64,000 bases of DNA, taken from contig NZ_JABFMU010000004.1 in NCBI RefSeq assembly GCF_013359695.1, forward strand, positions 186,001 through 250,000, in the 5' to 3' direction. This DNA comes from Pseudomonas sp. C2B4. Its GTDB lineage: Bacteria > Pseudomonadota > Gammaproteobacteria > Pseudomonadales > Pseudomonadaceae. Position 1 is the stretch's first letter. Each line of letters opens with the position of its first letter. The notes under the pieces are model-generated. The model was given only the letters and a program-made list of their open reading frames with translations, made no database searches and was not told where the DNA came from. The translations under genes were made by a program, and so were the position numbers. Shown here piece after piece: positions 46,540-56,510 of this stretch.

Positions 46540-46929
46540 TTACACGCGGCGCTTCTTCGGCGGACGGCACCCGTTGTGCGGGATTGGCGTCACGTCGGTG
46601 ATGCTGGCGATCTTGTAGCCACAGCCGTTCAAAGCGCGGACTGCAGATTCACGACCTGGACCTGGACCTTTGACGTTGACGTCGAGGTTTTTCAGGCCGT
46701 ATTCCAGCGCAGCTTGACCAGCACGTTCAGCAGCTACTTGAGCAGCAAACGGGGTGGACTTGCGGGAACCGCGGAAACCCGAACCACCGGAGGTAGCCCA
46801 GGAAAGAGCGTTACCTTGACGGTCGGTGATGGTCACGATGGTGTTGTTAAAAGATGCATGGATGTGGGCGATGCCATCAACCACTGTCTTTTTAACTTTT
46901 TTACGAGGACGAGCAGCAGGTTTTGCCAT
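46540..46929 (-). CDS. rpsK: 30S ribosomal protein S11
   Basis: 129 residues with the S11 core [40 protein letters not shown] and the C-terminal [19 protein letters not shown]11 sits on the 30S platform near the mRNA exit. Lies 30 bp after rpsM. Confidence 0.98.
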   Translation of the reverse strand: MAKPAARPRKKVKKTVVDGIAHIHASFNNTIVTITDRQGNALSWATSGGSGFRGSRKSTPFAAQVAAERAGQAALEYGLKNLDVNVKGPGPGRESAVRALNGCGYKIASITDVTPIPHNGCRPPKKRRV

Positions 46930-46959
46930 GATTAAATTCCTGTCGATTCGCTGGGGCGA

Positions 46960-47316
46960 TTACTTGCGGATCGGCTTACGCGGACCTTTACGGGTACGCG
47001 CGTTGGTCTTGGTACGCTGACCGCGTACTGGCAGACCACGACGATGACGCAGACCGCGATAGCAACCGAGGTCCATCAAGCGCTTGATTTTCATGTTGAT
47101 TTCGCGACGCAGGTCACCTTCAGTGGTGAACTTCGCCACTTCGCCACGCAGCTGTTCAATTTGCTCGTCGCTCAGATCTTTGATCTTTGCTGCTGGGTTT
47201 ACCCCAGTCTCTGCACAAATTTTCTGTGCAGTAGTGCGACCAACACCATAGATGTAGGTCAGCGAGATAACAGTATGCTTGTTATCTGGAATGTTAACGC
47301 CTGCAATACGGGCCAT
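46960..47316 (-). CDS. rpsM: 30S ribosomal protein S13
   Basis: 118 residues: [20 protein letters not shown], the [19 protein letters not shown] helix-hairpin-helix and the basic C-terminus [21 protein letters not shown]13 contacts the 50S head bridge and tRNA. First gene of the alpha operon; the promoter is 60-90 bp upstream. Confidence 0.98.
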   Translation of the reverse strand: MARIAGVNIPDNKHTVISLTYIYGVGRTTAQKICAETGVNPAAKIKDLSDEQIEQLRGEVAKFTTEGDLRREINMKIKRLMDLGCYRGLRHRRGLPVRGQRTKTNARTRKGPRKPIRK

Positions 47317-47375
47317 TCAGTGGGACTCCAATTGACAGCTACCTACGCCCCGGAAGCCAAGAAATAGGGCGCGAG

Positions 47376-47404
47376 ATAATATCGCTGTAATAACAAATAA
47401 TCAA
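47376..47404 (-). promoter_or_regulatory. Sigma-70 promoter of the alpha operon (rpsM-rplQ)
   Basis: On the minus strand: TTGATT (47399-47404), 17-bp spacer, TATTAT (47376-47381). Transcription should start near 47369, giving a leader of about 50 nt before rpsM. It abuts the hairpin at 47405-47428. Confidence 0.8.
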
Positions 47405-47428
47405 CCCGGCAGCGCACTAGCTGCCGGG
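47405..47428 (-). terminator. Hairpin ending the spc operon
   Basis: A 9-bp GC stem CCCGGCAGC / GCTGCCGGG with a 6-base loop, 19 bp after the rpmJ stop. On the minus strand it is followed by TTGATTATTTGTT, a broken U-run that also forms the -35 of the alpha promoter. Probably a partial terminator. Confidence 0.65.
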
Positions 47429-47446
47429 CTTGAAGCACAATCACAC

Positions 47447-47563
47447 TCAGCCTTGGCGCTGTTTGTGACGCGGTTCCGCGCTGCAAATTACTCGAACAAC
47501 ACCTTCGCGGCGAATAATCTTGCAGTTACGGCACAGCTTTTTCACCGATGCACGAACTTTCAT
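47447..47563 (-). CDS. rpmJ: 50S ribosomal protein L36
   Basis: 38 residues read directly from the bases: ATG at 47561-47563, TGA at 47447-47449, sequence [20 protein letters not shown]... with Cys11, Cys14, Cys27 and His33, the zinc-binding (C+) form of L36. In other bacteria C+ L36 can be replaced by a zinc-free paralogue under Zur control; none is in this window. Lies 27 bp after secY and is the last spc gene. Confidence 0.96.
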
Positions 47564-47590
47564 CACCAACTCCTCGAACCTTATGGGTAC

Positions 47591-48919
47591 TCAGCGCAAC
47601 ATGCCGCTGCCGTAACCCTTCAGGTTGGCTTTCTTCATCAGGGATTCGTACTGGTGCGAAACGAGGTGCGATTGTACTTGGGACATGAAGTCCATCACAA
47701 CCACGACCACGATCAGCAACGAGGTCCCGCCAAGGTAGAACGGTACGTTGGCTGCAACCACCAGGAACTGGGGCAACAGGCAGACGGCCGTCATGTAAAG
47801 AGCACCGAACATGGTCAAGCGAGTCAGAACGCCATCAATGTAGCGCGCAGACTGCTCACCTGGACGGATACCCGGAATAAAGGCACCGGACTTCTTCAGG
47901 TTTTCCGCTACGTCTTTCGGATTGAACATCAACGCCGTATAGAAGAAGCAGAAGAAAATAATCCCTGCACTAAACAGCAGAATATTCAACGGCTGACCAG
48001 GAGCGATCGACTGCGAGATGTCTTGCAACCAGCCCATACCTTCAGACTGGCCGAACCAGGCACCCAACGAAGCCGGGAACAGCAAGATGCTGCTCGCGAA
48101 AATAGCCGGAATAACACCGGCCATGTTCACCTTCAACGGCAAGTGGCTGGTCTGCGCAGCAAAGACCTTACGGCCCTGCTGACGCTTGGCGTAGTGAACA
48201 GCAATACGACGCTGACCACGCTCAATGAACACCACGAAACCGATAATCGCTACTGCCAGCAAACCGATGGCAACCAGGGCGAAGATGTTGATATCACCCT
48301 GACGCGCAGACTCGAAAGACTGCCCGATCGCTCTCGGAAGACCGGCGACGATACCCGAAAAAATCAACATCGAGATACCGTTGCCAACACCACGCTCAGT
48401 AATCTGCTCACCCAGCCACATCATGAACATCGCACCAGCCACAAAAGTGGATACCGCGACGAAATGGAAGCCAAAGTCACCAGTGAACGCTACGCCCTGC
48501 CCCGCCAGACCAATGGACATGCCAATGGCCTGAACGAGAGCGAGGACGACAGTGCCGTAGCGGGTGTACTGGCTGATCTTGCGACGGCCAGCTTCACCTT
48601 CCTTCTTCAACTGTTCCAGCTGCGGGCTGACGGCGGTCATCAGTTGCATGATGATCGATGCCGAAATGTACGGCATGATCCCCAGTGCAAAGATGCTCAT
48701 CCGCTCCAGCGCGCCGCCGGAAAACATGTTGAACAAGCTAAGAATGGTCCCCTCATTCTGTCGAAACAGGTCCGCGAGTCGGTCCGGGTTGATACCTGGA
48801 ACCGGGATGTGTGCGCCTATTCGGTAGACGATAATCGCCAGGAACAGAAAACGCAGACGAGCCCAGAGTTCAGACATACCGCCTTTGCCGAGCGCAGAGA
48901 GAGCACCTTGCTTAGCCAT
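47591..48919 (-). CDS. secY: Preprotein translocase subunit SecY
   Basis: 442 residues with ten membrane helices, the Sec61-alpha-type channel for secretion and membrane insertion. Recognisable are [20 protein letters not shown], the plug region after TM1 ([25 protein letters not shown]), [17 protein letters not shown] and the TM7-TM8 [18 protein letters not shown] loop. The start codon directly adjoins the rplO stop. Confidence 0.98.
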   Translation of the reverse strand: MAKQGALSALGKGGMSELWARLRFLFLAIIVYRIGAHIPVPGINPDRLADLFRQNEGTILSLFNMFSGGALERMSIFALGIMPYISASIIMQLMTAVSPQLEQLKKEGEAGRRKISQYTRYGTVVLALVQAIGMSIGLAGQGVAFTGDFGFHFVAVSTFVAGAMFMMWLGEQITERGVGNGISMLIFSGIVAGLPRAIGQSFESARQGDINIFALVAIGLLAVAIIGFVVFIERGQRRIAVHYAKRQQGRKVFAAQTSHLPLKVNMAGVIPAIFASSILLFPASLGAWFGQSEGMGWLQDISQSIAPGQPLNILLFSAGIIFFCFFYTALMFNPKDVAENLKKSGAFIPGIRPGEQSARYIDGVLTRLTMFGALYMTAVCLLPQFLVVAANVPFYLGGTSLLIVVVVVMDFMSQVQSHLVSHQYESLMKKANLKGYGSGMLR

Positions 48920-49357
48920 TTATTCCTCGAACTTGCCGCCAGCTGCTTCGATAGCCGCACGCGCACCTTTGGTGGCGCCGATTCCCTTCCCGATGGTTAC
49001 AGCGCGAGTCACTTCGCCGGACAGCATGATTTTCACACGCTGAACGTTGACGTTGATCACGTTGGCATCTTTCAGAGACTGCACGGTGACGATGTCGCCT
49101 TCCACTTTAGCCAGCTCGGAGAGACGCACTTCTGCGCGATCCATAGCCTTCAGGGAAACGAAACCGAACTTCGGCAGGCGACGATGCAGCGGCTGTTGAC
49201 CGCCTTCAAAGCCTGGAGCAATGGTGCCACCGGAGCGGGAAGTCTGACCTTTGTGACCACGGCCACCAGTCTTACCCAAACCACTACCGATACCACGGCC
49301 CGGACGATGCTTTTCGCGACGGGAACCCGGCGCTGGACTCAGATCATTGAGTTTCAT
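48920..49357 (-). CDS. rplO: 50S ribosomal protein L15
   Basis: 145 residues: [20 protein letters not shown], Gly/Arg-rich loop [19 protein letters not shown] and the conserved [18 protein letters not shown] late-assembling 50S protein. Three bases separate it from rpmD and none from secY. Confidence 0.98.
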   Translation of the reverse strand: MKLNDLSPAPGSRREKHRPGRGIGSGLGKTGGRGHKGQTSRSGGTIAPGFEGGQQPLHRRLPKFGFVSLKAMDRAEVRLSELAKVEGDIVTVQSLKDANVINVNVQRVKIMLSGEVTRAVTIGKGIGATKGARAAIEAAGGKFEE

Positions 49358-49360
49358 CGA

Positions 49361-49537
49361 TTAACCCTCGACACGCAGCATGTAGTAAGCCTTGTTGATC
49401 ATCCCGCGATTCTCGGGAGTATCCTGGACTTCTACAGTGTGACCGATGCGACGCAGACCCAGACCCTTAACGCACAGTTTGTGGTTAGGGATGCGGCCGG
49501 TCATGCTTTTGATCAGCGTAACTTTAACGGTAGCCAT
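49361..49537 (-). CDS. rpmD: 50S ribosomal protein L30
   Basis: 58 residues read from the bases: ATG at 49535-49537, TAA at 49361-49363. Reads [20 protein letters not shown], then [20 protein letters not shown] and YYMLRVEG, the standard bacterial L30. Between rpsE (2 bp) and rplO (3 bp). Confidence 0.97.
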
Positions 49538-49539
49538 GA

Positions 49540-50040
49540 TCAGAAGATCTCCTTGACGCTTTTGCCACGCTTGGCAGCAATGGACTCAGGAGACTGCATT
49601 GCCTTCAAACCTTTGAAAGTGGCGTGAACCACGTTTACAGGGTTAGTCGAGCCGTAGCACTTGGCCAGAACGTTCTGAACGCCAGCAACCTCGAGAACGG
49701 CACGCATTGCGCCGCCAGCGATGATACCGGTACCTTCAGAAGCAGGCTGCATGTACACCTTCGAAGCGCCGTGAGCGGACTTCATTGCGTACTGCAGGGT
49801 GGTGCCGTTCAGATCAACTTGGATCATGTTGCGGCGAGCAGCTTCCATTGCCTTCTGGATCGCAGCAGGCACTTCACGCGACTTGCCACGGCCGAAGCCA
49901 ACACGCCCTTTACCATCACCTACCACGGTCAACGCGGTGAAAGTGAAGATACGGCCGCCTTTTACGGTTTTGGCTACGCGGTTAACTTGAACCAGCTTCT
50001 CGATGTAGCCTTCGTCGCGCTTTTGGTCGTTATTTGACAT
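49540..50040 (-). CDS. rpsE: 30S ribosomal protein S5
   Basis: 166 residues: [40 protein letters not shown] and the [19 protein letters not shown] motif. Acts in decoding fidelity near S4. Starts 3 bp after rplR. Confidence 0.98.
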
Positions 50041-50043
50041 AAC

Positions 50044-50394
50044 TTAGAACTCCAGCCCAGCTTCACGAGCAGCATCAGCCAGCGCTTTAACGCGGCCATG
50101 GTACTTGAAGCCAGAGCGGTCGAAAGCCACCTGCGAGACGCCAGCGGCCTTAGCACGCGTAGCGACCAGCTGGCCAACCTTAGTGGCCGCGTCGATGTTG
50201 CCAGTGGCGCCATCACGCAGTTCTTTATCCAAAGTCGAGGCGCTTGCCAGGACTTTGTTGCCGTCGGCCGAAATGACCTGGGCGTAGATGTGCTGCGAAG
50301 AGCGGAACACGCAGAGACGCACGACTTCGAGTTCGTGCATTTTCAGGCGTGCTTTGCGAGCGCGACGCAGTCGAGTAACTTTTTTGTCGGTCAT
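50044..50394 (-). CDS. rplR: 50S ribosomal protein L18
   Basis: 116 residues, 5S rRNA-binding: [36 protein letters not shown] and the C-terminal [20 protein letters not shown]. 10 bp after rplF. Confidence 0.98.
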   Translation of the reverse strand: MTDKKVTRLRRARKARLKMHELEVVRLCVFRSSQHIYAQVISADGNKVLASASTLDKELRDGATGNIDAATKVGQLVATRAKAAGVSQVAFDRSGFKYHGRVKALADAAREAGLEF

Positions 50395-50404
50395 TTGCTA
50401 TGCC

Positions 50405-50938
50405 CTACTTCTTCTTGGCTTCTTTACGACGGACGACTTCGTCCGCGTAGCGCACACCTTTGCCTTTGTACGGCTCTGGTGGACGGAAGTCGCGGATCTC
50501 GGCGGCCACTTGACCTACCAGCTGCTTGTCGATGCCCTTGATCAGGATATCGGTCTGGCTAGGAGTCTCAGCGGTGATGCCTTCCGGCAGTTCGTAATCC
50601 ACTGGATGCGAGAAGCCAAGAGCCAGGTTCAGCACTGTGCCTTTTGCTTGCGCTTTGTAACCAACACCGACCAGCTGGAGCTTGCGCTCGAAGCCTTGGC
50701 TTACGCCTTGGACCATGTTGTTAACCAACGCACGAGTGGTACCAGCCATTGCGCGAGTCTGTTGATCGCCATTGCGAGCAGCAAAACGCAGCTCACCAGC
50801 TTCTTCAACGATCTCAACGGACGAATGGATGTTCAGTTCGAGAGTGCCCTTGGCACCCTTCACCGAAAGCTGTTGGCCTGCGAATTTTACTTCGACGCCG
50901 GCTGGCAGCTTAACGGGGTTCTTAGCGACGCGAGACAT
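50405..50938 (-). CDS. rplF: 50S ribosomal protein L6
   Basis: 177 residues with two tandem L6 folds: [20 protein letters not shown] at the start and [20 protein letters not shown] leading to [20 protein letters not shown], the C-terminal 23S rRNA-binding motif. 12 bp after rpsH. Confidence 0.98.
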   Translation of the reverse strand: MSRVAKNPVKLPAGVEVKFAGQQLSVKGAKGTLELNIHSSVEIVEEAGELRFAARNGDQQTRAMAGTTRALVNNMVQGVSQGFERKLQLVGVGYKAQAKGTVLNLALGFSHPVDYELPEGITAETPSQTDILIKGIDKQLVGQVAAEIRDFRPPEPYKGKGVRYADEVVRRKEAKKK

Positions 50939-50950
50939 GCTTATCCCCCC

Positions 50951-51343
50951 TTAGAACACAGTGCAAAGAACTTCGCCGCCGACACCGGCAGCGCGCGCAG
51001 CACGATCAGTCATCACACCCTTGTTGGTGGAGACGATAGACACACCGAGACCGCCACGAACTTTCGGCAGATCTTCGACGGACTTGTACTGACGCAGGCC
51101 TGGACGGCTAACGCGCTTCACTTCTTCGATAACCGGACGGCCTTCGAAGTATTTCAGCTCGATAGACAGCAGTGGTTTGGTTTCGCTGCTGATCTGATAA
51201 CCCGCGATGTAACCTTCGTCCTTCAGGACTTTGGCAACAGCTACCTTCAACGTGGAAGATGGCATGCTTACGACGGACTTTTCAGCCATCTGGGCATTAC
51301 GGATTCGAGTTAGCATGTCCGCTAACGGGTCCTGCATACTCAT
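50951..51343 (-). CDS. rpsH: 30S ribosomal protein S8
   Basis: 130 residues: [20 protein letters not shown] at the start and [20 protein letters not shown] near the end. S8 binds 16S helix 21 and in E. coli represses spc through a site at rplE. Here it is the first gene after a 209-bp break in the operon that carries its own promoter (51442-51470). GGAG lies in the leader 13 bases before the ATG. Confidence 0.98.
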   Translation of the reverse strand: MSMQDPLADMLTRIRNAQMAEKSVVSMPSSTLKVAVAKVLKDEGYIAGYQISSETKPLLSIELKYFEGRPVIEEVKRVSRPGLRQYKSVEDLPKVRGGLGVSIVSTNKGVMTDRAARAAGVGGEVLCTVF

Positions 51344-51413
51344 GGGCTAGACGCTCCTAATACAGAAAAATTAGCCTTGCGGCTACTACGTGTCGCCGAG
51401 AATCTCCGGGTAT

Positions 51414-51437
51414 AAAAAACACGGGCTCAGGCGAGCC
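51414..51437 (-). terminator. Intrinsic terminator-like hairpin inside spc, rpsN-rpsH gap
   Basis: On the minus strand GGCTC-GCCT-GAGCC (51424-51437), four bases, then T6 (51414-51419). The predicted start point of the local promoter (about 51435) falls inside the 5' arm, so only read-through RNA from upstream would form the full stem. Confidence 0.6.
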
Positions 51438-51441
51438 GGGT

Positions 51442-51470
51442 ATTCTAGACACACCCCAGAAATGAATCAA
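51442..51470 (-). promoter_or_regulatory. Internal spc promoter upstream of rpsH
   Basis: On the minus strand TTGATT (51465-51470), 17-bp spacer CATTTCTGGGGTGTGTC, TAGAAT (51442-51447). The spacer shares TCTGGGG(C/T)GT with the S10 promoter at 58212-58240. Would drive rpsH-rplF-rplR-rpsE-rpmD-rplO-secY-rpmJ. Confidence 0.78.
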
Positions 51471-51489
51471 GCCCCAAAAGGGGCTTGAT
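51466..51489. other. Perfect 10-bp hairpin overlapping the internal spc promoter
   Basis: ATCAAGCCCC-AAAA-GGGGCTTGAT, a perfect inverted repeat whose 3' arm on the minus strand contains the -35 TTGAT. No real U-run follows, so it may be an RNA processing site or a weak terminator. Confidence 0.75.
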
Positions 51490-51552
51490 CCAGATTCAAG
51501 GCCACCGGCGGTCAGGATCTTGCGAACCTGAACGCCGAGACTTTGACAGTAC

Positions 51553-51858
51553 TTACCAGCTGGCTTTAACCAGACCTGGTACGTCACCACGCATTGCCGC
51601 TTCACGCAGTTTGTTACGGCCAAGGCCGAACTTGCGGTAAACGCCGTGCGGACGACCGGTCAGGCGGCAGCGGTTACGCATGCGCGAAGCGCTGGCGTCA
51701 CGTGGCTGCTTTTGCAGAGCAACTGTAGCTTCCCAACGCGCTTCTGGACTTGCGTTCAGATCAACGATGATAGCTTTCAGTGCTGCACGCTTTTTGGCGT
51801 ACTTGGCAACGGTGAGCTGACGCTTCAGCTCACGGTTTTTCATGCTCTTCTTGGCCAT
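51553..51858 (-). CDS. rpsN: 30S ribosomal protein S14 (zinc-independent form)
   Basis: 101 residues from ATG 51856-51858 ([20 protein letters not shown]) to [20 protein letters not shown]. Only one Cys ([11 protein letters not shown]) is present, so it is the long, zinc-free C- form. The frame extends upstream into rplE sequence and was trimmed. A 209-bp gap separates it from rpsH. Confidence 0.97.
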   Translation of the reverse strand: MAKKSMKNRELKRQLTVAKYAKKRAALKAIIVDLNASPEARWEATVALQKQPRDASASRMRNRCRLTGRPHGVYRKFGLGRNKLREAAMRGDVPGLVKASW

Positions 51859-51871
51859 TTTCCTACTCCAA

Positions 51872-52411
51872 TCAGTTGCGGAACGGGAATTTGAAAGCAC
51901 GCAGCAGTGCGCGGCCTTCGTCATCGTTCTTGGCAGTGGTGGTCAGGGTAATGTCCAGACCGCGGAGAGCATCGATCTTGTCGTAGTCGATTTCCGGGAA
52001 AATGATCTGCTCTTTCACGCCCATGCTGTAGTTACCACGACCATCGAAGGACTTGGCATTCAGACCGCGGAAGTCGCGGACCCGAGGCAGGGAGATCGAC
52101 AGCAGACGATCCAGGAATTCATACATACGCTCACGGCGCAGGGTCACTTTGACGCCAATCGGCCAACCTTCACGGACTTTAAAGCCTGCGATGGATTTGC
52201 GAGCGTAGGTCACAACGACTTTCTGGCCGGTGATCTTTTCCAGGTCAGCAACAGCGTGCTCGATGACTTTTTTGTCGCCGATCGCTTCGCCCAGACCCAT
52301 GTTCAGGGTGATTTTGGTAACGCGCGGAACTTCCATCACGTTCGAAAGCTTAAGTTCTTCCTTAAGTTTCGGAGCGATTTCCTTCCGGTAAATCTCTTTT
52401 AGTCGTGCCAT
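51872..52411 (-). CDS. rplE: 50S ribosomal protein L5
   Basis: 179 residues: [36 protein letters not shown] and the [20 protein letters not shown] segment. Binds 5S rRNA and contacts P-site tRNA. In E. coli the start of this gene bears the S8 repressor site; I could not confirm an equivalent fold by eye. 20 bp after rplX. Confidence 0.98.
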   Translation of the reverse strand: MARLKEIYRKEIAPKLKEELKLSNVMEVPRVTKITLNMGLGEAIGDKKVIEHAVADLEKITGQKVVVTYARKSIAGFKVREGWPIGVKVTLRRERMYEFLDRLLSISLPRVRDFRGLNAKSFDGRGNYSMGVKEQIIFPEIDYDKIDALRGLDITLTTTAKNDDEGRALLRAFKFPFRN

Positions 52412-52431
52412 GGTCTTCTACCTAGCAGTGT

Positions 52432-52746
52432 TCAAGCATCAACCGCTTTTTGGGTCGACTTGAAGACACGAATTTTCTTACCGTCTTCTACTTTGAAACC
52501 AACGCGGTCAGCCTTGTTGGTTTCGCCGTTGAAGATGGCGACGTTGGAAGCGTGCAGTGGCGCTTCTTTCTCGACGATACCGCCTTGTACGCCCGACATC
52601 GGGTTAGGCTTGGTATGACGCTTGACCAGGTTCAGACCACCAACAACCAGACGGTTGTCAGCAAGAACCTTCAGCACCTTACCGCGCTTACCTTTGTCTT
52701 TGCCGGCGATCACGATGATCTCGTCGTCACGACGAATCTTTTGCAT
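52432..52746 (-). CDS. rplX: 50S ribosomal protein L24
   Basis: 104 residues with the KOW motif: [20 protein letters not shown], followed by [20 protein letters not shown] and [12 protein letters not shown]. An early 50S assembly initiator. 11 bp after rplN. Confidence 0.98.
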   Translation of the reverse strand: MQKIRRDDEIIVIAGKDKGKRGKVLKVLADNRLVVGGLNLVKRHTKPNPMSGVQGGIVEKEAPLHASNVAIFNGETNKADRVGFKVEDGKKIRVFKSTQKAVDA

Positions 52747-52757
52747 GTCGGATCTCC

Positions 52758-53126
52758 TTACAGCACTTCTGGGGCGAGCGAGACGATCTTCATGAACTTC
52801 TCAGTACGAAGTTCACGGGTCACTGGCCCAAAGATACGGGTGCCGATCGGCTCTTGCTTGTTGTTCAGAAGAACAGCAGCGTTGCCATCAAAGCGGATAA
52901 TGGAGCCATCAGCACGACGTACGCCGTGACGAGTGCGGACTACAACAGCAGTCATCACTTGGCCTTTTTTCACTTTACCGCGAGGAATTGCTTCCTTGAC
53001 GGTAACTTTGATGATGTCACCGATACCAGCGTAACGACGATGGGAGCCACCCAGCACCTTGATGCACATAACGCGGCGTGCGCCGCTGTTATCGGCCACA
53101 TCGAGCATGGATTGAGTCTGAATCAT
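52758..53126 (-). CDS. rplN: 50S ribosomal protein L14
   Basis: 122 residues: [40 protein letters not shown] and [11 protein letters not shown]. Lies at the 30S interface. First gene of the E. coli spc operon; here it follows rpsQ by 23 bp with no visible promoter. Confidence 0.98.
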   Translation of the reverse strand: MIQTQSMLDVADNSGARRVMCIKVLGGSHRRYAGIGDIIKVTVKEAIPRGKVKKGQVMTAVVVRTRHGVRRADGSIIRFDGNAAVLLNNKQEPIGTRIFGPVTRELRTEKFMKIVSLAPEVL

Positions 53127-53149
53127 ATAATTTCTCCGACCCCTAGTCC

Positions 53150-53416
53150 TTAGACTTCCACAGCGCGTTCGAGAACATCAACCAGCGCCCAAGACTTGGT
53201 CTTGGCCAAAGGACGAGTTTCACGAATAGTGACTTTGTCGCCGATGTGGCACTGATTGGTTTCGTCGTGCGCGTGCAGCTTAGTCGAACGCTTAACGTAT
53301 TTACCGTAGATCGGGTGCTTAACGCGACGCTCGATCAGAACGGTGATGGTTTTGTCCATCTTGTCGCTGACAACACGGCCAGTCAGCGTACGGACAGTCT
53401 TTTCGGCTTCAGCCAT
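53150..53416 (-). CDS. rpsQ: 30S ribosomal protein S17
   Basis: 88 residues: [39 protein letters not shown] and [21 protein letters not shown] primary 16S rRNA binder. Two bases after rpmC; last S10-operon gene in the classical division. Confidence 0.98.
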   Translation of the reverse strand: MAEAEKTVRTLTGRVVSDKMDKTITVLIERRVKHPIYGKYVKRSTKLHAHDETNQCHIGDKVTIRETRPLAKTKSWALVDVLERAVEV

Positions 53417-53418
53417 GA

Positions 53419-53610
53419 TTACTTACCTGCCTGCTGGTTGAGCACAGTCTTCACGCGAGCGATGTCACGCTTAACTTGCGAGAGCAGATGAGACTGCCCC
53501 AACTGGCCAGTTGCTTTCTGCATGCGCAGATTGAACTGGTCGCGCAGCAAGCCGAGCAGTTGCTCGTTCAGCTGCTGTGCGGATTTTTCACGAAGTTCAT
53601 TCGCTTTCAT
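53419..53610 (-). CDS. rpmC: 50S ribosomal protein L29
   Basis: 63 residues: [20 protein letters not shown] then [20 protein letters not shown]. Two-helix protein at the exit tunnel and SRP docking site. The ATG at 53608-53610 overlaps the rplP TGA by one base (TGATG); a GTG one codon earlier is less likely. Confidence 0.97.
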
Positions 53611-54023
53611 CACATCACCGTCCGTTTAACAAAGGAGGTGGCGAGCGGCAGCTTTGCAGCAGCCAGGGCGAAAGCCTCACGCGCCAGCTCTTCAGAAACA
53701 CCCTCGATTTCATACAGGACTTTGCCTGGCTGAATCTGGGCAACCCAGTATTCGACGTTACCCTTACCTTTACCCATCCGAACTTCGAGTGGCTTTTTGG
53801 AAATAGGCTTGTCCGGGAATACACGGATCCAGATCTTGCCGCCACGTTTTACGTGACGGGTCAGTGCACGACGCGCTGACTCGATCTGACGAGCGGTGAG
53901 ACGACCACGAGCTACAGACTTCAGCGCGAACTCGCCGAAGCTGACTTTGCTACCGCGCAATGCCAGGCCACGGTTGTGACCGGTCATTTGCTTGCGGAAC
54001 TTCGTACGCTTTGGTTGCAACAT
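53610..54023 (-). CDS. rplP: 50S ribosomal protein L16
   Basis: 137 residues: [40 protein letters not shown] and [20 protein letters not shown]. Organises the A-site and 5S region. 12 bp after rpsC, overlapping rpmC by one base. Confidence 0.98.
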
Positions 54024-54035
54024 TTGGCGTACCCC

Positions 54036-54722
54036 TTACTTAGCAGCTTTTTTACGAGGCGCTGGTGCTTGTGGCTTCAGCTCTTCTTGGCGACCACCAA
54101 TTACTTCGCCTTTGAAGATCCAAACCTTTACACCGATCACACCGTAGGTGGTGTGAGCTTCGTAGTTGGCATAGTCGATGTCGGCACGCAGGGTGTGCAG
54201 AGGCACACGACCTTCGCGATACCATTCAGTACGTGCGATTTCAGCACCGCCGAGACGACCGCTCACTTGGATTTTGATGCCTTTGGCACCAATGCGCATG
54301 GCGTTCTGTACAGCGCGCTTCATAGCGCGACGGAACATTACGCGACGCTCCAGCTGCTGAGCTACGCTCTGCGCAACCAGCATACCGTCGAGCTCCGGCT
54401 TGCGGATCTCTTCGATATTGATGTGCACAGGCACACCCATTTGCTTGGTCAGGTCCTGACGCAGTTTCTCAACATCTTCACCTTTCTTCCCGATAACGAT
54501 ACCTGGACGAGCGGTGTGGATGGTGATGCGTGCAGTTTGGGCCGGACGATGGATATCGATACGGCTTACGGACGCGCTTTTTAGTTTGTCTTGGAGATAC
54601 TCACGCACATTCAGATCTGCGAGCAAATAGTCCGCATAAGTCCGACCGTCTGCGTACCAGACGGAGGTGTGCTCCTTGACGATTCCCAGGCGAATGCCAA
54701 TGGGATGTACTTTCTGACCCAT
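54036..54722 (-). CDS. rpsC: 30S ribosomal protein S3
   Basis: 228 residues: [22 protein letters not shown] domain [20 protein letters not shown], and the C-terminal half [20 protein letters not shown]. Part of the mRNA entry helicase. The ATG at 54720-54722 was chosen; a frame to 54806 runs into rplV. 13 bp after rplV. Confidence 0.98.
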   Translation of the reverse strand: MGQKVHPIGIRLGIVKEHTSVWYADGRTYADYLLADLNVREYLQDKLKSASVSRIDIHRPAQTARITIHTARPGIVIGKKGEDVEKLRQDLTKQMGVPVHINIEEIRKPELDGMLVAQSVAQQLERRVMFRRAMKRAVQNAMRIGAKGIKIQVSGRLGGAEIARTEWYREGRVPLHTLRADIDYANYEAHTTYGVIGVKVWIFKGEVIGGRQEELKPQAPAPRKKAAK

Positions 54723-54735
54723 CTCTTCGACTCCG

Positions 54736-55068
54736 TTACTTGTCAGCAACCTTGACAGTGATATGGCAAGACCGCTTGACGATGCGATCAGCACGGCCTT
54801 TGGCACGTGGCATGATGCGCTTCAGCGAACGCCCTTCGTTGACGAAAACGGTGCTGACCTTCAGGTCATCAACGTCTGCGCCTTCGTTATGCTCGGCGTT
54901 GGCTACGGCCGACTCCAGCACTTTCTTCATGATCTCGGCGGCTTTCTTACTGCTGAAAGCCAACAGGTTGAGCGCTTCGCCCACCTTCTTCCCGCGGATC
55001 TGGTCGGCGACCAAGCGGGCTTTCTGGGCGGAGATTCGAGCGCCCGACAACTTAGCGGCTACTTCCAT
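54736..55068 (-). CDS. rplV: 50S ribosomal protein L22
   Basis: 110 residues: [40 protein letters not shown] and the tunnel-loop [20 protein letters not shown]. Its beta-hairpin lines the exit tunnel where macrolides bind. 11 bp after rpsS. Confidence 0.98.
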
Positions 55069-55079
55069 TTCCTAACCCC

Positions 55080-55355
55080 TTAACGCTTGGCTTTCTTGTC
55101 TGCCACGTGCCCGCGATAAGTGCGGGTACCGGCGAACTCGCCCAGTTTGTGGCCGACCATGTCTTCGTTCACGAGAACTGGGACGTGCTGACGACCGTTG
55201 TGTACTGCGATGGTCAGACCGACCATTTGTGGCAGGATCATCGAACGGCGCGACCAGGTTTTAACTGGTTTGCGATCGTTCTTTTCCGCCGCCACTTCGA
55301 TCTTCTTCAATAGGTGAAGATCGATAAAAGGACCTTTTTTCAGAGAACGTGGCAC
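55080..55355 (-). CDS. rpsS: 30S ribosomal protein S19
   Basis: 91 residues: [40 protein letters not shown] and the C-terminal [18 protein letters not shown]. Binds S13 in the 30S head. 16 bp after rplB. Confidence 0.98.
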   Translation of the reverse strand: MPRSLKKGPFIDLHLLKKIEVAAEKNDRKPVKTWSRRSMILPQMVGLTIAVHNGRQHVPVLVNEDMVGHKLGEFAGTRTYRGHVADKKAKR

Positions 55356-55371
55356 TGTCGTATCCCTCTAT

Positions 55372-56196
55372 TTACTTGCGACGACGGACGATCATTTTGT
55401 CGGTACGCTTATTACCACGAGTCTTCGCGCCCTTAGTCGGGAAGCCCCATGGCGATACCGGATGACGACCACCAGAGGTACGACCTTCACCACCACCATG
55501 TGGGTGGTCAACCGGGTTCATGGCAACACCACGAACGGTTGGGCGAACGCCACGCCAGCGTTTGGCACCAGCTTTACCCAGCGAACGCAGGCTGTGCTCG
55601 GAGTTCGAGACTTCGCCCAGGGTCGCACGGCATTCAGCCAGCACTTTACGCATCTCACCAGAACGCAGACGCAGGGTCACGTAAACGCCTTCACGGGCGA
55701 TCAGCTGAGCCGAAGCACCAGCGGAACGAGCGATCTGTGCGCCTTTACCTGGCTTCAATTCGATGCCGTGTACGGTGCTACCAACTGGAATGTTACGCAG
55801 TTGCAGAGCGTTGCCCGGCTTGATCGGCGCCAGAGCACCTGCGATCAGCTGGTCGCCAGCGCTCACGCCTTTAGGGGCGATGATGTAGCGACGCTCGCCA
55901 TCTGCGTACAGCAGCAGAGCGATGTGAGCAGTACGGTTTGGATCGTATTCGATACGCTCGACAGTGGCAGCGATGCCATCTTTGTCGTTGCGACGGAAGT
56001 CGACCAGACGATAATGCTGCTTATGACCACCACCGATGTGACGAGTGGTAATACGGCCATTGTTGTTACGACCACCAGACTTCGATTTCTTCTCGAGCAG
56101 CGGTGCGTGAGGAGCGCCTTTATGCAGCTCCTGGTTGACCACCTTGACCACAAAACGGCGGCCAGGGGAAGTCGGTTTGCATTTAACGATTGCCAT
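55372..56196 (-). CDS. rplB: 50S ribosomal protein L2
   Basis: 274 residues: [40 protein letters not shown] and the peptidyl-transferase-proximal loop [20 protein letters not shown] with the conserved His. 14 bp after rplW. Confidence 0.98.
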
Positions 56197-56210
56197 GATG
56201 CACCCCTTCC

Positions 56211-56510
56211 TTACTCAGCACTGCTGCTGAAATCGAGATCTTGGCCTGGCTGAAGGGAGATAACTGCCTTCTTCCAGTCATTACGCTTGCCCAGACCGCG
56301 AGCAGTGCGCTTGCTCTTACCCAGAACATTCAGGGTAGTAACACGCTCTACTTTCACGCTGAACAGGCTTTCGACGGCCTTCTTGATTTCCAGCTTGGTT
56401 GCATCAGTAGCAACCTTGAAAACGAACTGGCCTTTCTTGTCTGCCAGAACCGTAGCCTTCTCGGAAACGTGCGGGCCAAGCAGAACTTTAAATACGCGTT
56501 CCTGGTTCAT
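56211..56510 (-). CDS. rplW: 50S ribosomal protein L23
   Basis: 99 residues: [40 protein letters not shown] then [20 protein letters not shown]. Docking site for trigger factor and SRP. Its ATG overlaps the rplD stop by 4 bp. Confidence 0.98.

Noticed and set aside
47453..49627. Open frame of 724 codons on the + strand across secY, rplO and rpmD
   Set aside because: Antisense to well-recognised genes; low-complexity His/Gln/Arg-rich composition from codon bias, no homology I recognise.
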